Shown: positions 6,440 to 6,578 of the stretch, piece after piece
Position numbering within the stretch: the first letter of the stretch is position 1
Layout of the letters: each line of letters opens with the position of its first letter
NCBI GenBank assembly: GCA_002378845.1
Contig: DFRY01000002.1
Span: forward strand, 14,411-20,988
Length of the DNA: 6,578 bases
Direction of reading: 5' to 3'
DNA from: Ruminococcaceae bacterium UBA3451
Lineage (GTDB): Bacteria > Bacillota > Clostridia > Oscillospirales > Acutalibacteraceae
Translations under genes and position numbers: made by a program
The notes under the pieces: model-generated
Database searches by the model: none
Told to the model about the DNA's origin: nothing
The model's input: the letters and a program-made list of their open reading frames with translations, nothing else

Positions 6440-6578
6440 AATTTTAAGGATGGAACGGATTACTACCATTCAGGATGAAGTTACCTTGCTGGATAACTTC
6501 AATCTTCATATTTTTCAAGGCGAAATCATGGGTTTGGTTTGCGTCAACGCAAACGGAAAAGAATCCTTAATTCAATTA
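6429..6578 (+). CDS. RbsA/MglA-like ABC ATPase with degenerate Walker A (3' end outside window)
   Basis: Fifty codons are visible before the right edge. The N-terminus has the layout of a sugar ABC-transporter ATPase: EILRMERIT (4-12), a strand-turn region with LLDNFNLHI (20-28), then GEIMGLV (31-37), as in ribose/galactose-type RbsA/MglA proteins. The Walker A stretch should read like GENGAGKST but is CVNANGKES (38-46): the first glycine is C38, the second A41, and the conserved serine after the lysine is E45; only G43-K44 remain. Nucleotide binding or hydrolysis in this half is therefore doubtful. The start overlaps the histidine kinase stop by 11 bases, with a distant AAGAAGGA (15 bases away), so translation is probably coupled. 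RbsA-type proteins have two ATPase halves, and the second may be intact beyond the window. It may be a transporter subunit, or a regulatory ABC protein serving the kinase. The family call is fairly firm; the function is open. Confidence 0.75.
   Translation, partial: MKNEILRMERITTIQDEVTLLDNFNLHIFQGEIMGLVCVNANGKESLIQL

Noticed and set aside
6429..6578. The last gene as a pseudogene
   Set aside because: The frame is open to the window edge and all motifs outside the P-loop are well kept; the changes are substitutions, not frameshifts, though the unseen remainder leaves some doubt.

Overview
The window looks like chromosomal sequence from a low-to-mid GC Gram-positive bacterium, most likely a Clostridia member (Oscillospiraceae/Lachnospiraceae-like). 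The evidence is indirect: AGGAGG-type ribosome binding sites, tight co-directional operons, and a YesM/YesN-type two-component pair beside sugar genes. No RNA gene, CRISPR array, insertion sequence or phage gene is visible. Every recognisable gene is on the + strand.

Layout. (1) Bases 1-1849 hold the tail of one transcription unit: the C-terminal three quarters of an SLC45/GPH-like sugar MFS transporter, overlapping by one base a membrane-anchored glycerophosphodiester phosphodiesterase-family protein. A strong intrinsic terminator follows at about 1855-1914. (2) Bases 1850-2090 are a 241-base intergenic region. It carries the terminator, two well-formed tandem sigma-A-like promoters, a 17-base dyad between them and an 8-base direct repeat at the start of the second predicted transcript. 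(3) From 2091 to the right edge runs a second operon of at least five genes: a ROK-family sugar kinase, a GmhA-like SIS phosphosugar isomerase, a YesN-type response regulator (receiver plus AraC output), a YesM-type histidine kinase, and the first 50 codons of an RbsA/MglA-like ABC ATPase that runs off the window. Junctions are +33, +30, or overlapping, so translational coupling is likely.

How the genes may work together. The kinase and isomerase look like an intracellular phosphorylate-then-isomerise step for a sugar. The two-component pair would control the locus or linked sugar-uptake genes. Two features make the second operon worth attention. The histidine kinase has two membrane helices with almost no loop between them, so it lacks the large extracytoplasmic sensor typical of YesM proteins. 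The adjacent ABC ATPase-like protein has a degenerate Walker A motif (C and E where G and S are expected), so it may not be an ordinary transport motor. A plausible but unproven reading is that ligand sensing is delegated to this ABC-like protein and any binding protein or permease beyond the right edge. The ROK kinase has also lost all three cysteines of the usual ROK zinc site.
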